Source: Andalucia godoyi (taxonomy: Eukaryota; Discoba; Jakobea; Jakobida; Andaluciidae). From it: a DNA stretch of 64,000 bases. A program made the position numbers and the translations under genes. Under the pieces are notes generated by a model. That model worked only from the letters and a program-made list of their open reading frames with translations, ran no database searches and was not told where the DNA came from. The stretch covers positions 193,780 to 257,779 of the forward strand of contig VRVR01000016.1 of the NCBI GenBank assembly GCA_009859145.1. Reading direction: 5' to 3'. Positions 10,431 through 19,698 of the stretch are shown here, one piece after another (position 1 is the stretch's first letter; each line of letters begins with the position of its first letter).

Positions 10431-11046
10431 GGCTTTTGAATGACACACCTTTCCTTTCTGAGCTTCTCTCGTCGGTTGTGGCCGTCTTCTTCTTTTTCTT
10501 TTTCCTTCTCTGAGATTGCTTCATATGCAACAAGGAGTGATGCATGCATCAACTGCGCAGGTTGAGGCCACAATCTATTTTTTCGGTATTACCCTCGCTG
10601 CGCCCTCAGACAGGTTTTTATTGGCGTAAAGTGACTTTTACAATCCGCATCAGCGCCCCGTCATCTATTGCAAGGAATCGGTTGTCTACATTCGACAGTG
10701 TCTCATTGGGCCTCGACCTGCACATCTACTCCGCCGTGACAACAACAGCAACCACCGGTAGCAGCAATCTGCAGGAGAAAAAAAAAGGTCGGCCTTCATT
10801 CAACAGCAATGTCGACGGCTGTAAAAACTCACCCATACTATTATTATTCACATCTCCGTCCAGCAGACGTTTGGGATTGAAGGGTTAAAAGTTTCCTCGA
10901 TCAACGATTGTCCCGAGTTGCGTTTCATCGTCCGTGATTGAAATTTTTATTTATATCTATTTGTGTGTGTGTGTGTGCGTTTATAAGATTTGCGGATCAG
11001 TTGGGGCGAGTAGTGGGAGGAGGAAGAGGAAGAGGGGAAGGAAGAG
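10431..11046. other. divergent 5' region between asparaginase and 2OG oxygenase genes
   Basis: Both flanking genes start here, so it should hold two promoters. It also contains one copy of a dispersed repeat (10618-10887) and a short GT tract near 10962-10978. No motif can be assigned as a promoter with confidence. Confidence 0.5.
10618..10887 (-). repeat. dispersed repeat with antisense ORF remnant, copy 1
   Basis: The core 10621-10725 is closely similar to 36405-36508, and a second block 10863-10887 matches 36549-36575, with unrelated sequence of different length between. Read on the minus strand, the core contains a 35-codon ORF (10725-10618) with RPNETLSN near its start and DDGALMRIVKV near its end, followed by TAA within CCAATAAAA. 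The second copy keeps the same frame for most of its length but has lost one base. This looks like a decayed gene or transposon fragment, or a conserved non-coding element. Confidence 0.55.
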
Positions 11047-12729
11047 ATGTCTGATTTTAGATTGTCGCATCTTGAGCCGTTGTGTGCACAGCCAGATGAC
11101 AAGACAGGGTGTGTGGTACGACTGCGATTTCACAATGTAACGAGAGATGTCTTTCTTCCTTTTCCCAACGTGTCCGTTTTAAAGTCGCCAAAAAATTGGA
11201 GTGAGACGCAGGAGGTGTTGACAGACGTGGAGAAACTCACGACGTACCACGGCACAGACAGTGCGTGGTGGAAATCGCTTTCCAGGGCAGAGACAGAAGA
11301 GGAAGAGCAGGATCGTGTGAGGTGGGAGGATGCAATCACGGGGAACATACGGTCTGCCATTGCTGGTGCATTTTCTGCCACGGTCGGAAAACATGTGACA
11401 GGGCTGGTGAACCAGACATTCGGACCAGTGTATCCATTGTACTGGGTTGCTTGCAATCCTTACAATTACGTTCGAACGCTGTTCATGGTGATGGTGGAAC
11501 CTTGCATGTTGCAGGAGTGCATACAAAGTGTCAAGTCTCTCGGAGATAAGCCTTTGAAAAAGAAGTTGTCTGCACGCCTGTTTCAATGCGCACAAGATGC
11601 CGAATATGAGAAGGTGAAGTACGAAGAGGCTCGAAAAGCGTCCAGTGGACAGATGCCGCGGTTATCGTATTCGAGAGTGTTCAAAAACGTTTCGCTGACA
11701 CCATCGGAAATGGCGTCTTTCGACACAAGCGCTCCGATGCCGTTCATCCGTGTGTCCGAGTTGTTCGGAAAGAACAAGAACGCGGCTGATCAGTTGCTCA
11801 AGTGTTTGCGGGTAGCCGGCTTTGCGTGCTTGCGCTTAGATGCAGAAGAACACGCAAGCATCACAAAGAACATTCTGCAAAAGGCAATCCAGTTCTTCAA
11901 TTTACCTGCAGCAATCAAGAATCAATCTGCGACAACAAGCTCCCGAACGGCGGGGTACAACCTGGAGACGAACCGCGAGGTTTACCACGGTTACATTCAA
12001 TTCCCGGGACAGCACCCTCCGTGGCCCACCGAGGAGGTTGCACCAGGATTTGAGCACGCCGTGAGCGCCGCACTTGTTCTGTTCCAGAACATCTGCAAGG
12101 AAATTCTGAATTTGATTCAAGAAACATACGGAGGAGGAGGAACGACAGCACTCACGGATGCAATGGAAAACTTCGACGATCCGCAAACGATCAAGACGTG
12201 GGGCTACGGATCTGCGATCCGCGTGATGCGATATCACAAACCACAGTCGAAAACACGTGTGATGTGTGTTTCGCACAGTGATACGTCACTGCTGACCCTA
12301 GCGACGGCGTCACTCCCTGAATTGCAAATCTTGCGACGTTGCGACCAGAAATGGGTCTTCCCAGAGGAACAGTGCACGGGATGCAGCGACCTTGTTGTCT
12401 TTCCGGGCTCATTTCTAGCCCGCATGACAGAGGGGTACTTCGACGCCACCATTCACCGAGTGGTCCGCAGATTCAATGAGCAACGACTTGTAATTCCATA
12501 CTTTTGCAGGCCGACCCCAGACGGCACGGTTGTCAACATTATCCGACCGGAAGGCTATTCCAGCGAGGATTTGGATGAGTCCGTGCGAGACAATCAATAC
12601 ATGAAGGAATTTGCAGAAGAGTATCCATTCGAAGCCGAAGAATGCATGCGTAACTTTTTGGGAAGAAGCATCAAGATCCTCCCCGTGTTTTCCGTGCACA
12701 CGCTGGAGTCGCAATGTGAAACCGTCTGA
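11047..12729 (+). CDS. 2-oxoglutarate/Fe(II)-dependent dioxygenase-like protein
   Basis: A 560-residue protein. The C-terminal half (about 235-520) has the DIOX_N/2OG-FeII_Oxy architecture of plant and fungal oxygenases (isopenicillin N synthase-like). The iron triad is His410-x-Asp412 in VSHSDTSLLTL and His470 in ATIHRVVRR. Arg480 (RLVIPYF) sits ten residues after the distal His, where the 2-oxoglutarate-binding Arg is expected, although the usual RxS motif is RxV here. About 220 N-terminal residues (WWKSLSRAETEEEEQDR, then two Cys/Tyr-rich helical stretches) match nothing I know and make it longer than typical enzymes of the class (about 350). Substrate unknown. The stop codon is 15 nt from the convergent PIG-B stop. 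Confidence 0.85.
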   Translation: MSDFRLSHLEPLCAQPDDKTGCVVRLRFHNVTRDVFLPFPNVSVLKSPKNWSETQEVLTDVEKLTTYHGTDSAWWKSLSRAETEEEEQDRVRWEDAITGNIRSAIAGAFSATVGKHVTGLVNQTFGPVYPLYWVACNPYNYVRTLFMVMVEPCMLQECIQSVKSLGDKPLKKKLSARLFQCAQDAEYEKVKYEEARKASSGQMPRLSYSRVFKNVSLTPSEMASFDTSAPMPFIRVSELFGKNKNAADQLLKCLRVAGFACLRLDAEEHASITKNILQKAIQFFNLPAAIKNQSATTSSRTAGYNLETNREVYHGYIQFPGQHPPWPTEEVAPGFEHAVSAALVLFQNICKEILNLIQETYGGGGTTALTDAMENFDDPQTIKTWGYGSAIRVMRYHKPQSKTRVMCVSHSDTSLLTLATASLPELQILRRCDQKWVFPEEQCTGCSDLVVFPGSFLARMTEGYFDATIHRVVRRFNEQRLVIPYFCRPTPDGTVVNIIRPEGYSSEDLDESVRDNQYMKEFAEEYPFEAEECMRNFLGRSIKILPVFSVHTLESQCETV

Positions 12730-12744
12730 AAAAAAAAACCCCCA

Positions 12745-14502
12745 CTACGATTTGGAAAGTTCAAGGATGTGTACAAAAGGACTTTCGAATTCTTCGCTGA
12801 CTGCAAACCCGTGACGAGTTGAGTAAATCAATGAATACCCTTGCTCACTCCACCATCTGCTGTTCGGCGCGAACGCCGAATCAAACATCACCAAAAAGTC
12901 GGGCCTTCTTCTGCCCTGCCAACGCGCTGCAAACTGGGACTTGATGTCTGACAGAAACCGGCGATCGAAAGCTCGAAATCCGACGTCTGGCGAAGGATCG
13001 CACGTCAGAAACGAGAGCGCAACTGGCAGATCGTGGAAATATGAATACAGGGGAGCGTGATGGCAAGGGGTCAAGAAATCAACGGAAAACAGACCTCCTT
13101 CGACGGAGAGAAAATGCTGGCCAGACGCTTCGAGAGCTCCTTCCGGACCAGCGCGGATCTGCAAGCGCTGCTGCTGGAAACGCTTCACTGCAGCCAGATC
13201 GGATTTCGACTCGATTAGATCCGACAGATGCCGGGTGGCGCGCAATACCCCGCCTTGATGCACGAGTCCCAAAAACAGCAGCATGAAAAAAGATGACAAC
13301 ATTGTTGCCATCAGTAGCAGCGATTTCCAGTTGTAAGGAACTGGCTTGCCGCTCGGTGAGAACAACGAAGAAGCCGCATGCACACACGGCAAGATCCCAT
13401 AAACGGGAAGCAGCTGATAGATAAACCGGAATTCCTTGTGTCCCAGCAGCGAGTACACAAGAATGGTGAACACCGCAGGAGCCCAAGCGACTGTCGAGTC
13501 GAGAATACGAACCCGAATCTGCGATGCAGGAACGTAGCCTTGAGGACTTCGACGTGCCAACTGGTACAGTCCAAATGACCAAAGAATGACGTATGGTCCT
13601 AATAGCGTCGGCAGTGCATTTGAAAAGTACCAGTGGAACGGGTGGGTTCCGTAAAACGCAGAAAAGTTCTTTGCGACATTGAACACGACAAAGTTCCAGG
13701 GAACAACGGTTACCTGACCGTAATAGAAGCTATCCAGGAGCACCGACAATCCTACCGTAACAACGGCGGTTCCGACGCACAGCTTGCAAACGTACAACAA
13801 TGAGAAGGTTCGCAACAACTTATGTACGACGGTAAGTACCAGTGCTGCCCAAAACACGCCGGAAGTCGGTCGAAGCACAATGCAAACACCAGTGAAGACA
13901 AGCGCACGGCACAGTCCTTTCCTCGACGCCGACGCCGTCGCAGCAGCAGCAGCAGAAGAAGAATTATTGGCACTAGATTCGCGAAACACGACCGCGAACC
14001 AACACTCGAGAGCAAGCGTCGTGAAGATCGCCTCCATCGAATTCGCAAGAGTTCGCGAACCGATGTATCCAATTGCCCATGAGCACAAAGAAAACAGCCC
14101 AGCGAGCTGCGCATTTAACCCCGCTTGTTTTGCGATCCTGCACAAAGACGCATCCTGAACAGCAACAAGCAAGCTCATGAGCACGATGGGAGCCTCGCGG
14201 ACCAGAAACCTGGTGTCCATGTTCAAAACTGCAAGAGCCTTGTACAGCACCGTGAATATCAGAGGGTGTGTGAAGCCGCGAATCTGCGCCCACGAACGCC
14301 ATTCCCACGGAATGTAGCCAACAGTGCCAAAAGCCGCGTGGTACGCAACCTCAGTGCACTGGTAGAATTCGTCCGGAGAAAAGAAGGTCCGGACCAGCAA
14401 AAGACCCTGGAGCGCACGCACTGTCCAGAACAAGAAAAACCCAGCTCTCGTAGATGCATCCATCCAACCGTACACCCGAACCATCAACATGCTGCTTAAC
14501 AT
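12745..14502 (-). CDS. PIGB: GPI mannosyltransferase 3 (PIG-B/Gpi10-type, GT22)
   Basis: ER multipass mannosyltransferase that adds the third mannose to the glycosylphosphatidylinositol anchor precursor, using dolichol-phosphate mannose. The first ATG in frame is at 14502, giving 585 residues; an upstream GTG at 14517 was not used. The GT22 signature follows the first helix: FFSPDEFYQCTEVAYHAAFG, then IPWEWRSWAQIRGFTHP, with the catalytic Asp in the PDE motif. The second conserved luminal motif, GHKEFRFIYQLLPVYG, is near residue 350. A long luminal C-terminal stretch follows the last helix. PIG-B fits best by length and motif wording; ALG9/ALG12/PIG-Z paralogues are the alternatives. Confidence 0.88.
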   Translation of the reverse strand: MLSSMLMVRVYGWMDASTRAGFFLFWTVRALQGLLLVRTFFSPDEFYQCTEVAYHAAFGTVGYIPWEWRSWAQIRGFTHPLIFTVLYKALAVLNMDTRFLVREAPIVLMSLLVAVQDASLCRIAKQAGLNAQLAGLFSLCSWAIGYIGSRTLANSMEAIFTTLALECWFAVVFRESSANNSSSAAAAATASASRKGLCRALVFTGVCIVLRPTSGVFWAALVLTVVHKLLRTFSLLYVCKLCVGTAVVTVGLSVLLDSFYYGQVTVVPWNFVVFNVAKNFSAFYGTHPFHWYFSNALPTLLGPYVILWSFGLYQLARRSPQGYVPASQIRVRILDSTVAWAPAVFTILVYSLLGHKEFRFIYQLLPVYGILPCVHAASSLFSPSGKPVPYNWKSLLLMATMLSSFFMLLFLGLVHQGGVLRATRHLSDLIESKSDLAAVKRFQQQRLQIRAGPEGALEASGQHFLSVEGGLFSVDFLTPCHHAPLYSYFHDLPVALSFLTCDPSPDVGFRAFDRRFLSDIKSQFAARWQGRRRPDFLVMFDSAFAPNSRWWSEQGYSLIYSTRHGFAVSEEFESPFVHILELSKS

Positions 14503-14607
14503 CTCCTCTGTCTTCACACTGGAAAATCTAGATCTCCCAAAGAAGTCACCAACAAATTTTTAAAAGGTGATGGTTGGGGATTTCCAAAAAGCTACACTCC
14601 GAGCCAA

Positions 14608-14799
14608 TCACCGGCTGTAAATTTTAAAAAACCAGCCCAAAAAACACCCGAAACCAAAACAAAAGGACGGAACAAAAAACAAAAGGGTCGAGGAGACCTC
14701 TTGCTCAGGTCCTTCTCTCTCCCATTCGGCATCGGGAATGTTTCCAAAAGCATCCTCCATCAAAGGAGGTGCATCTCTTATTGCTGATGATTCTTTCAT
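14608..14799 (-). CDS. hypothetical small C-terminally anchored membrane protein
   Basis: An ATG-initiated 63-residue ORF with an acidic soluble N-terminal half (residues 1-35, including AFGNIPDAEWEREGPEQE) and one long hydrophobic segment (about 37-58) rich in Phe, ending KIYSR. This is the layout of a small tail-anchored protein. It lies 105 nt upstream of the PIG-B start on the same strand. No homologue comes to mind, and Phe/Gly-rich frames can arise by chance in T-rich DNA, so it is tentative. Confidence 0.3.
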   Translation of the reverse strand: MKESSAIRDAPPLMEDAFGNIPDAEWEREGPEQEVSSTLLFFVPSFCFGFGCFLGWFFKIYSR

Positions 14800-14867
14800 T
14801 TATTTATGATTATTATTATATTCATTCTGACTTTCTGCTTTGTGAAATTTTGAAATATCTTACTCGC

Positions 14868-14937
14868 TTATTTACTCACTTACTCAATTACTCAGTTACT
14901 CAATTACTCAGTTACTCAATTACTCAGTTACTCTCTC
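14868..14937. repeat. 16-bp minisatellite TTACTCAATTACTCAG
   Basis: About three and a half near-perfect tandem units, built from an 8-bp TTACTCAN half-unit, in the AT-rich gap upstream of the Zn2Cys6 gene. The rest of the 14.5-15.07 kb gap shows only AT-rich sequence and the small ORF above. Confidence 0.9.
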
Positions 14938-15065
14938 ATAACATACTTGTTTTTATATTTTTTTTTTGGCGCTAATTTCGTGTTTTTATTTAAATCATTT
15001 TGATTTTAATTATATTTATTTATTTGTGAAAGGTGCCTTGAGAGATTCGATTTCGTGGGCAAACG

Positions 15066-16907
15066 ATGGATCCCGATGAATTTGATGGGGCCGAAGCAAA
15101 GGATGAGGAAGCGTCGGCAAATGCGAAAAAGTTGAGAGTGCCTGTTTGTCTTCAGTGTCGAACGTCGCATAAGAAATGCGATGGCAAAAGGCCGTGCGAT
15201 CGATGTCTTGCTGTTGGCCGCTCTCACGAGTGCTGTGATCCCCCAACGGCGAATCGCAAAAGAGGACTCTACAGCAACAACAACGGCAACAACAGCAGCA
15301 GCAACTGCAACAGCAACATCCATGTGAATAATGTTTATAGTAGTAATAACAATAGCATCATGAATAACAACATAGAGTATGGAAACCGTGGTGTGGTGGG
15401 CGCAGGATTTCATCAACAAGGTCCAAATGTGCCAGTATACTCCGGCTTTTCTGCGTATGGTGGAGCCTATGCTGTTCCGCAGCCGGAGCAGCAACTGTAT
15501 TATAACCCGCAGGCCCCGCAGCAGTACTTTACGCCTGTCCCTGCAAGGTTGCCTGGATATAATTTCAGTACGCAGGGTTATTCGATGCTTCCCGATGCTT
15601 CCGGGGCGATACCCCTCGATGTTGCGCTTCCTGCTCGAATGCAGCCTGTTGGATTCTACAATCCCACAACATCACAGAATGTGACGAGGTTGCCCCTAGT
15701 CACCACCACTGCACAGCAATCCCAAATGCTGCCTCTTCAAACCGTCGACCCAGTTTCAAAGAGAATGAAATTGGAAAACAGAGCGGTTCCTGTGAACAAC
15801 TCGCATAGTCCTTCTAATGGGTCCTCGGCATCGGGTTCTGGATCTTCCTCTGGCTCTGGAAAGAACGGGCGGCTCTCCGAGTCGATGGCGTCGCACCCAG
15901 CCTCTACCTCGACTTCGTCGGCATCTCCGGCTGCGCAGCCTATTTTTATGAATGCCCTGCCTGACGCTTCTCTGCCGGTCCGTTTGACGTCGCCTTCTTC
16001 GATCGGCGATCGAGTGTCGTCGGATTCGTCATCGTCGTCGCTGTCGTCGTCATCTGCGAAGTATGCGGCCCGGAACCCGTCGCCGGTCCCTGGGAACCGA
16101 ATTTCGCGAGTAGAATCCGTGGAGAATGCAGAGAACGCAGAGAATAGGGACTCTCTGCAGGCTTGGTCAAATCACGAAACATTCTCCTCATCGTTGATCG
16201 ATACGGCCAAGGTAGTCGATTTGTTTGCAATGCAGTCCGAGCTCATTATGAGAGGCATTGTCTCAACACGGAGTGATTTGTTTGCTAAGAAGTTTGGCGC
16301 ATCCTTTGTGGAAAAAAGTAGTTTCAGGAAGAACATTCTGTCGCTTTCGCCTGCGGAAATCAATTTTATGGACCGTATGCATGAAGAGGAACTCGGGAAT
16401 ATATGGGAAACCGATTATGCTCCTCCGACAGAAGACGTGCGGCTGCGTGTCCAATCCGCTGTCGATGCTCTAAATCTCCAGGAGGCATGCGAAGCTGCTC
16501 AGTCCTCTGGTTTGCCTTGCACTGCACCACAGCCGATGCTTGTGTACCGGTCGTCTGCAACTTATGCCTATCTTCATCATCTGATGTTGCATCAGTCTCA
16601 GCTCATAATGCACATCAATAGTGCATTTGAGCGCGCATTTGGATGGCTCAAATCCGAATTTCGTGCGCTTGCGCTTGAGCCGATCCACATTGTGCACTCC
16701 AGCGACATTCTCTCTCTTTTGAAGTGTATTTTTCAAGCCTCCCTTCGTGCCCCGTCCGTCCAGGAAGTCCCTATTTTCGAAGGGCCGTTCAAGCTCATGT
16801 GCCATTCTGGAGGATTTCGAACCTGTATGTTCCGCCATTGGAGCATCCGAAGCCATGACGGGACCCCTGTGTATGGCGTTGTCAGGATGACTGTGTTGCC
16901 TGAATAG
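15066..16907 (+). CDS. Zn2Cys6 binuclear-cluster transcription regulator with PAS-like C terminus
   Basis: A 613-residue nuclear regulator. The DNA-binding cluster is canonical: Cys28, 31, 38, 44, 47 and 56 spaced CX2CX6CX5CX2CX8C, with the basic loop HKKCDGKRPCDRC. A long low-complexity region (about 70-360) rich in Asn, Ser, Gln and Pro follows, typical of activation or linker sequence. The C-terminal 150 residues (YLHHLMLHQSQLIMHINSAF and onward, with ALEPIHIVHSSDILSLLKC) resemble the PAS-like region found after the zinc cluster in fungal ERT1/AcuK gluconeogenesis regulators. That relationship is inferred from architecture; target genes are unknown. The Asn tract is encoded by AAC/AAT repeats. 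Confidence 0.85.
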   Translation: MDPDEFDGAEAKDEEASANAKKLRVPVCLQCRTSHKKCDGKRPCDRCLAVGRSHECCDPPTANRKRGLYSNNNGNNSSSNCNSNIHVNNVYSSNNNSIMNNNIEYGNRGVVGAGFHQQGPNVPVYSGFSAYGGAYAVPQPEQQLYYNPQAPQQYFTPVPARLPGYNFSTQGYSMLPDASGAIPLDVALPARMQPVGFYNPTTSQNVTRLPLVTTTAQQSQMLPLQTVDPVSKRMKLENRAVPVNNSHSPSNGSSASGSGSSSGSGKNGRLSESMASHPASTSTSSASPAAQPIFMNALPDASLPVRLTSPSSIGDRVSSDSSSSSLSSSSAKYAARNPSPVPGNRISRVESVENAENAENRDSLQAWSNHETFSSSLIDTAKVVDLFAMQSELIMRGIVSTRSDLFAKKFGASFVEKSSFRKNILSLSPAEINFMDRMHEEELGNIWETDYAPPTEDVRLRVQSAVDALNLQEACEAAQSSGLPCTAPQPMLVYRSSATYAYLHHLMLHQSQLIMHINSAFERAFGWLKSEFRALALEPIHIVHSSDILSLLKCIFQASLRAPSVQEVPIFEGPFKLMCHSGGFRTCMFRHWSIRSHDGTPVYGVVRMTVLPE

Positions 16908-17509
16908 CGTCTTTTTTTTTCTTAAGTAGCGTCTTCTTCTTATCCCCCTTCTTCTTCCGCCTCCTTTTCGTGTGTGGCGAAGAGTCCGTTGCGTCGTTGT
17001 GAATGATCTCGCTGTATAGACATGACATGTATATTACACGCAGATTGCTTATTCAACAATTTTTTTAAATATTTAATAATATTTAATAATACTAGTTTCT
17101 CTTTTTTTTTTTTTCTGTGCCCTTCTTCACATTCGTTTCACGCGCTCTGTGTGTGCGTGTGTGCGTGTGTGTCTGTGTGTCTGTGTGTCTGTGTGTGCTG
17201 CATTCCGCACCCTCAAAGCTCAACCCAAGTTGCAACGCAATGCCAAAAAGCATACAGAAAGTCAAAGAAGTCCGGAAGTCGTGAACTGATCTCTCTTTGG
17301 CTTGTCTGCTTGAGGCAATCTCCAGACAAAGGAAAGCAGTCCTTTTCCTTTTTGGTTTTCTAACAATCTTGGTTTGGGTTCCGTTTTCTTTTTTTGTTGT
17401 TGTTAATACCAATATCCATATTCATATTCGCCTTCATATTTGTATTTGTATTGGTATTGGTATTTGTTGTTGCTGTTGTTGTTGTTGTTGTTGCAGTTAG
17501 AAGTGGGAG
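16908..17509. other. intergenic region, 3' UTR and NMT promoter, simple repeats
   Basis: Contains a T-rich stretch, a GTGTGTCT compound microsatellite (about 17150-17198) and a GTT run ending in TTGCAG just before the NMT start, which could be the 3' end of a 5'-UTR intron. No gene seen. Confidence 0.6.
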
Positions 17510-18829
17510 ATGTCTTCGTCTGGTGGAGCTCCTGAACTTGATCTCAGTGCGCTGCCTGAAGAAGCACGTCGACTGATTTTGGCGCAGTTGATGCAATCGC
17601 ATCGACAGCAGAAGCCTGAAGGCGACGAAGCACACCATGCGTTCTGGGACACGCAGCCTGTTCCGAAGCTCAAGGATGACATTGCAGTGGAAGGGCCCAT
17701 TTCGGCAGCCAAGACGGTTGCGGAAGTGCGCCAGGAGCCTCTTGGTCTGCCGGATGCGTTCGAGTGGGTTATCCTGGATGTTCATTCTGATGAGCACATG
17801 GACCAGCTGTTCAATCTCTTGCTTGAAAATTACGTGGAAGACGACGATGCAATGTTCCGCTTTGCGTACCGCCCTGCGTTTCTGCGATGGGCCCTTACTG
17901 CGCCTGGCTGGATCCGCGACTGGCATGCCGGGATCCGCGTGAAGGCTTCGCAGAAGCTCGTGGCATTCATTTCTGCAATTCCTGTTCATCTGGGATTGCG
18001 CACAGAGAAGATTGCTGCTGTCGAGATTAACTTTTTGTGCGTCCACAAGAAGCTGCGACACAAGAGGCTTGCACCAGTGCTGATTGGAGAGATCACAAGA
18101 AGGGTTCATCTCAAGGACATTTGGCAAGCAGTGTATACCGCAGGCATCTTGCTGCCCAAACCCGTGGCTCGTTGCCAGTATTGGCACCGTTCACTGAATC
18201 CCAGAAAGCTGGTTTCTGTTGGCTTTTCGAGCATTCCCTCCGCCATTCGACAGTTTAAGGATCCGATGGCTGCCACCGAGAGACTCTACGCGCTCCCCGA
18301 AAAGGCTGCATCCGAAGGTCTTAAGCCAATGACCAAGAAGGATGTTGCATCTGTGCACAAGCTTTTGACGACGTACCTTGAAACCAAGAAGGATGACGAA
18401 ACACCCCGGTTTGGAGTCCGTGCATACTTCTCAATCGAAGAAGTCGAGCACTGGCTTCTTCCGCGATCCAAGGTTATTTCTTCGTACGTCATCACGGATG
18501 CGTCGTCTGGAGAAGTTACGGATTTGATCTCGTTCTACTCTCTACCGTCCTCCGTCATCGACAAGTCTACCGGCTTCGATACAATCGAAGCCGCGTACTG
18601 CTTCTACAATGTAGCGACAACCGTTCCTCTCGAGCAGCTGTTGCGAGATGCACTCGTCTTGGCCAAGAAGGAAGGCTTCGACGTTTTCAATGCGCTCGAC
18701 ATGCTCGAAAATGGGCAGTATCTGGAAAAGCTGCGGTTTGGAATCGGAGACGGCGCCTTGCACTACTATCTGTACAACTGGGCATTGAAACCGGTCAACT
18801 CGGACGAAATGGGCCTTGTCATGCTCTAA
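17510..18829 (+). CDS. NMT: glycylpeptide N-tetradecanoyltransferase
   Basis: Transfers myristate from myristoyl-CoA to N-terminal glycines. The 439-residue length and both GNAT-like halves match the family. Near-invariant motifs are EINFLCVHKKLR (about 171-182, which lines the myristoyl-CoA pocket), APVLIGEITRRVHL and YTAGILLPKPVARCQYWHRS. The second half has YCFYNVATTVPL, FDVFNALDMLENGQYLEKL and FGIGDGALHYYLYNW. The protein ends in GLVML, so the C-terminal leucine carboxylate that serves as catalytic base is preserved. The first 70 residues are variable, as in other eukaryotes. An AATAAA hexamer lies 212 nt after the stop. It is followed in tandem by the NDR kinase gene. Confidence 0.98.
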   Translation: MSSSGGAPELDLSALPEEARRLILAQLMQSHRQQKPEGDEAHHAFWDTQPVPKLKDDIAVEGPISAAKTVAEVRQEPLGLPDAFEWVILDVHSDEHMDQLFNLLLENYVEDDDAMFRFAYRPAFLRWALTAPGWIRDWHAGIRVKASQKLVAFISAIPVHLGLRTEKIAAVEINFLCVHKKLRHKRLAPVLIGEITRRVHLKDIWQAVYTAGILLPKPVARCQYWHRSLNPRKLVSVGFSSIPSAIRQFKDPMAATERLYALPEKAASEGLKPMTKKDVASVHKLLTTYLETKKDDETPRFGVRAYFSIEEVEHWLLPRSKVISSYVITDASSGEVTDLISFYSLPSSVIDKSTGFDTIEAAYCFYNVATTVPLEQLLRDALVLAKKEGFDVFNALDMLENGQYLEKLRFGIGDGALHYYLYNWALKPVNSDEMGLVML

Positions 18830-19698
18830 GAAGAAGAGCAGGATCCCTTCCCGCTCTCGTAGATTTGTCAAATTGTGTGAGGAGGTGTAGCGCGAGCGTG
18901 TGTGTTGTTGTTTATGTATGTGCGTCTGTCTGTGTCTCTGTGTCTCTGTGTCTCTGTCTCTCTGTGTCTCTCTCTGTGTATGTATGTAGCAATGTGCATG
19001 CATGCATTCGTCAATTTTTTTTATTTCCTTTTTTAAATTGAATAAATGCCATTCAAAATACGTTCGTTCTTCTGCGTTACCCAAATTCTGAGCATATCAC
19101 AGAGCCGTTAATAACTGTCCCCTCGCTCTTTCCGGTTTCCCAAACCCCATTCCCTATTCCACAGGTGTTCCAAGCAATCTTTATATCTTTAAAGGAGCAT
19201 TTTAAAAAGGTGAGAGTGCAAAAAAACACAGAAGTGCAAAATACACGAATGAGCTCCGACGCTTTAAAAAGCGAGACTGCTTGGACAGTCGAAGCATCGT
19301 GCAGGCGCCTTCTGGTCCCACCAGAGAACGCATTCGTTCCAGTTTTTTTCCCAACCTCACAATCCTACTTGTCGTAGCTCTCATCCAACCCGACCCACTA
19401 CTCTCGTGTCCCAACTTCCAACTCGACACCTCTCTTTTCTCTTTCAAAAAGCAAAAGCAAAAGACTCTCTTTCATTTCGTGCTTTCCTCTTTCATCTTTG
19501 TCTTTTCATTATTATTCGTGTTTTACATTATTACTGTTTGATCATAATTTTTTTTTAAATTGTAATTCTCGGTTTGGGGGAGGCTTGTTAGTTAGTTGTA
19601 TTTTTATTATTACTATTATTATTATTTTTAATTAAGTATTTTTTTATTATTATTTTTTGGGGGAGGTGTGGTTTTTTGGTTTTGGAGGCTTGCTACTC
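18830..19698. other. intergenic region between NMT and NDR kinase
   Basis: Contains a TGTCTC/GTGTCT compound microsatellite (about 18925-18990), the NMT polyadenylation hexamer at 19041, and AT-rich sequence before the kinase. Frames here are short and domain-free. Confidence 0.6.
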
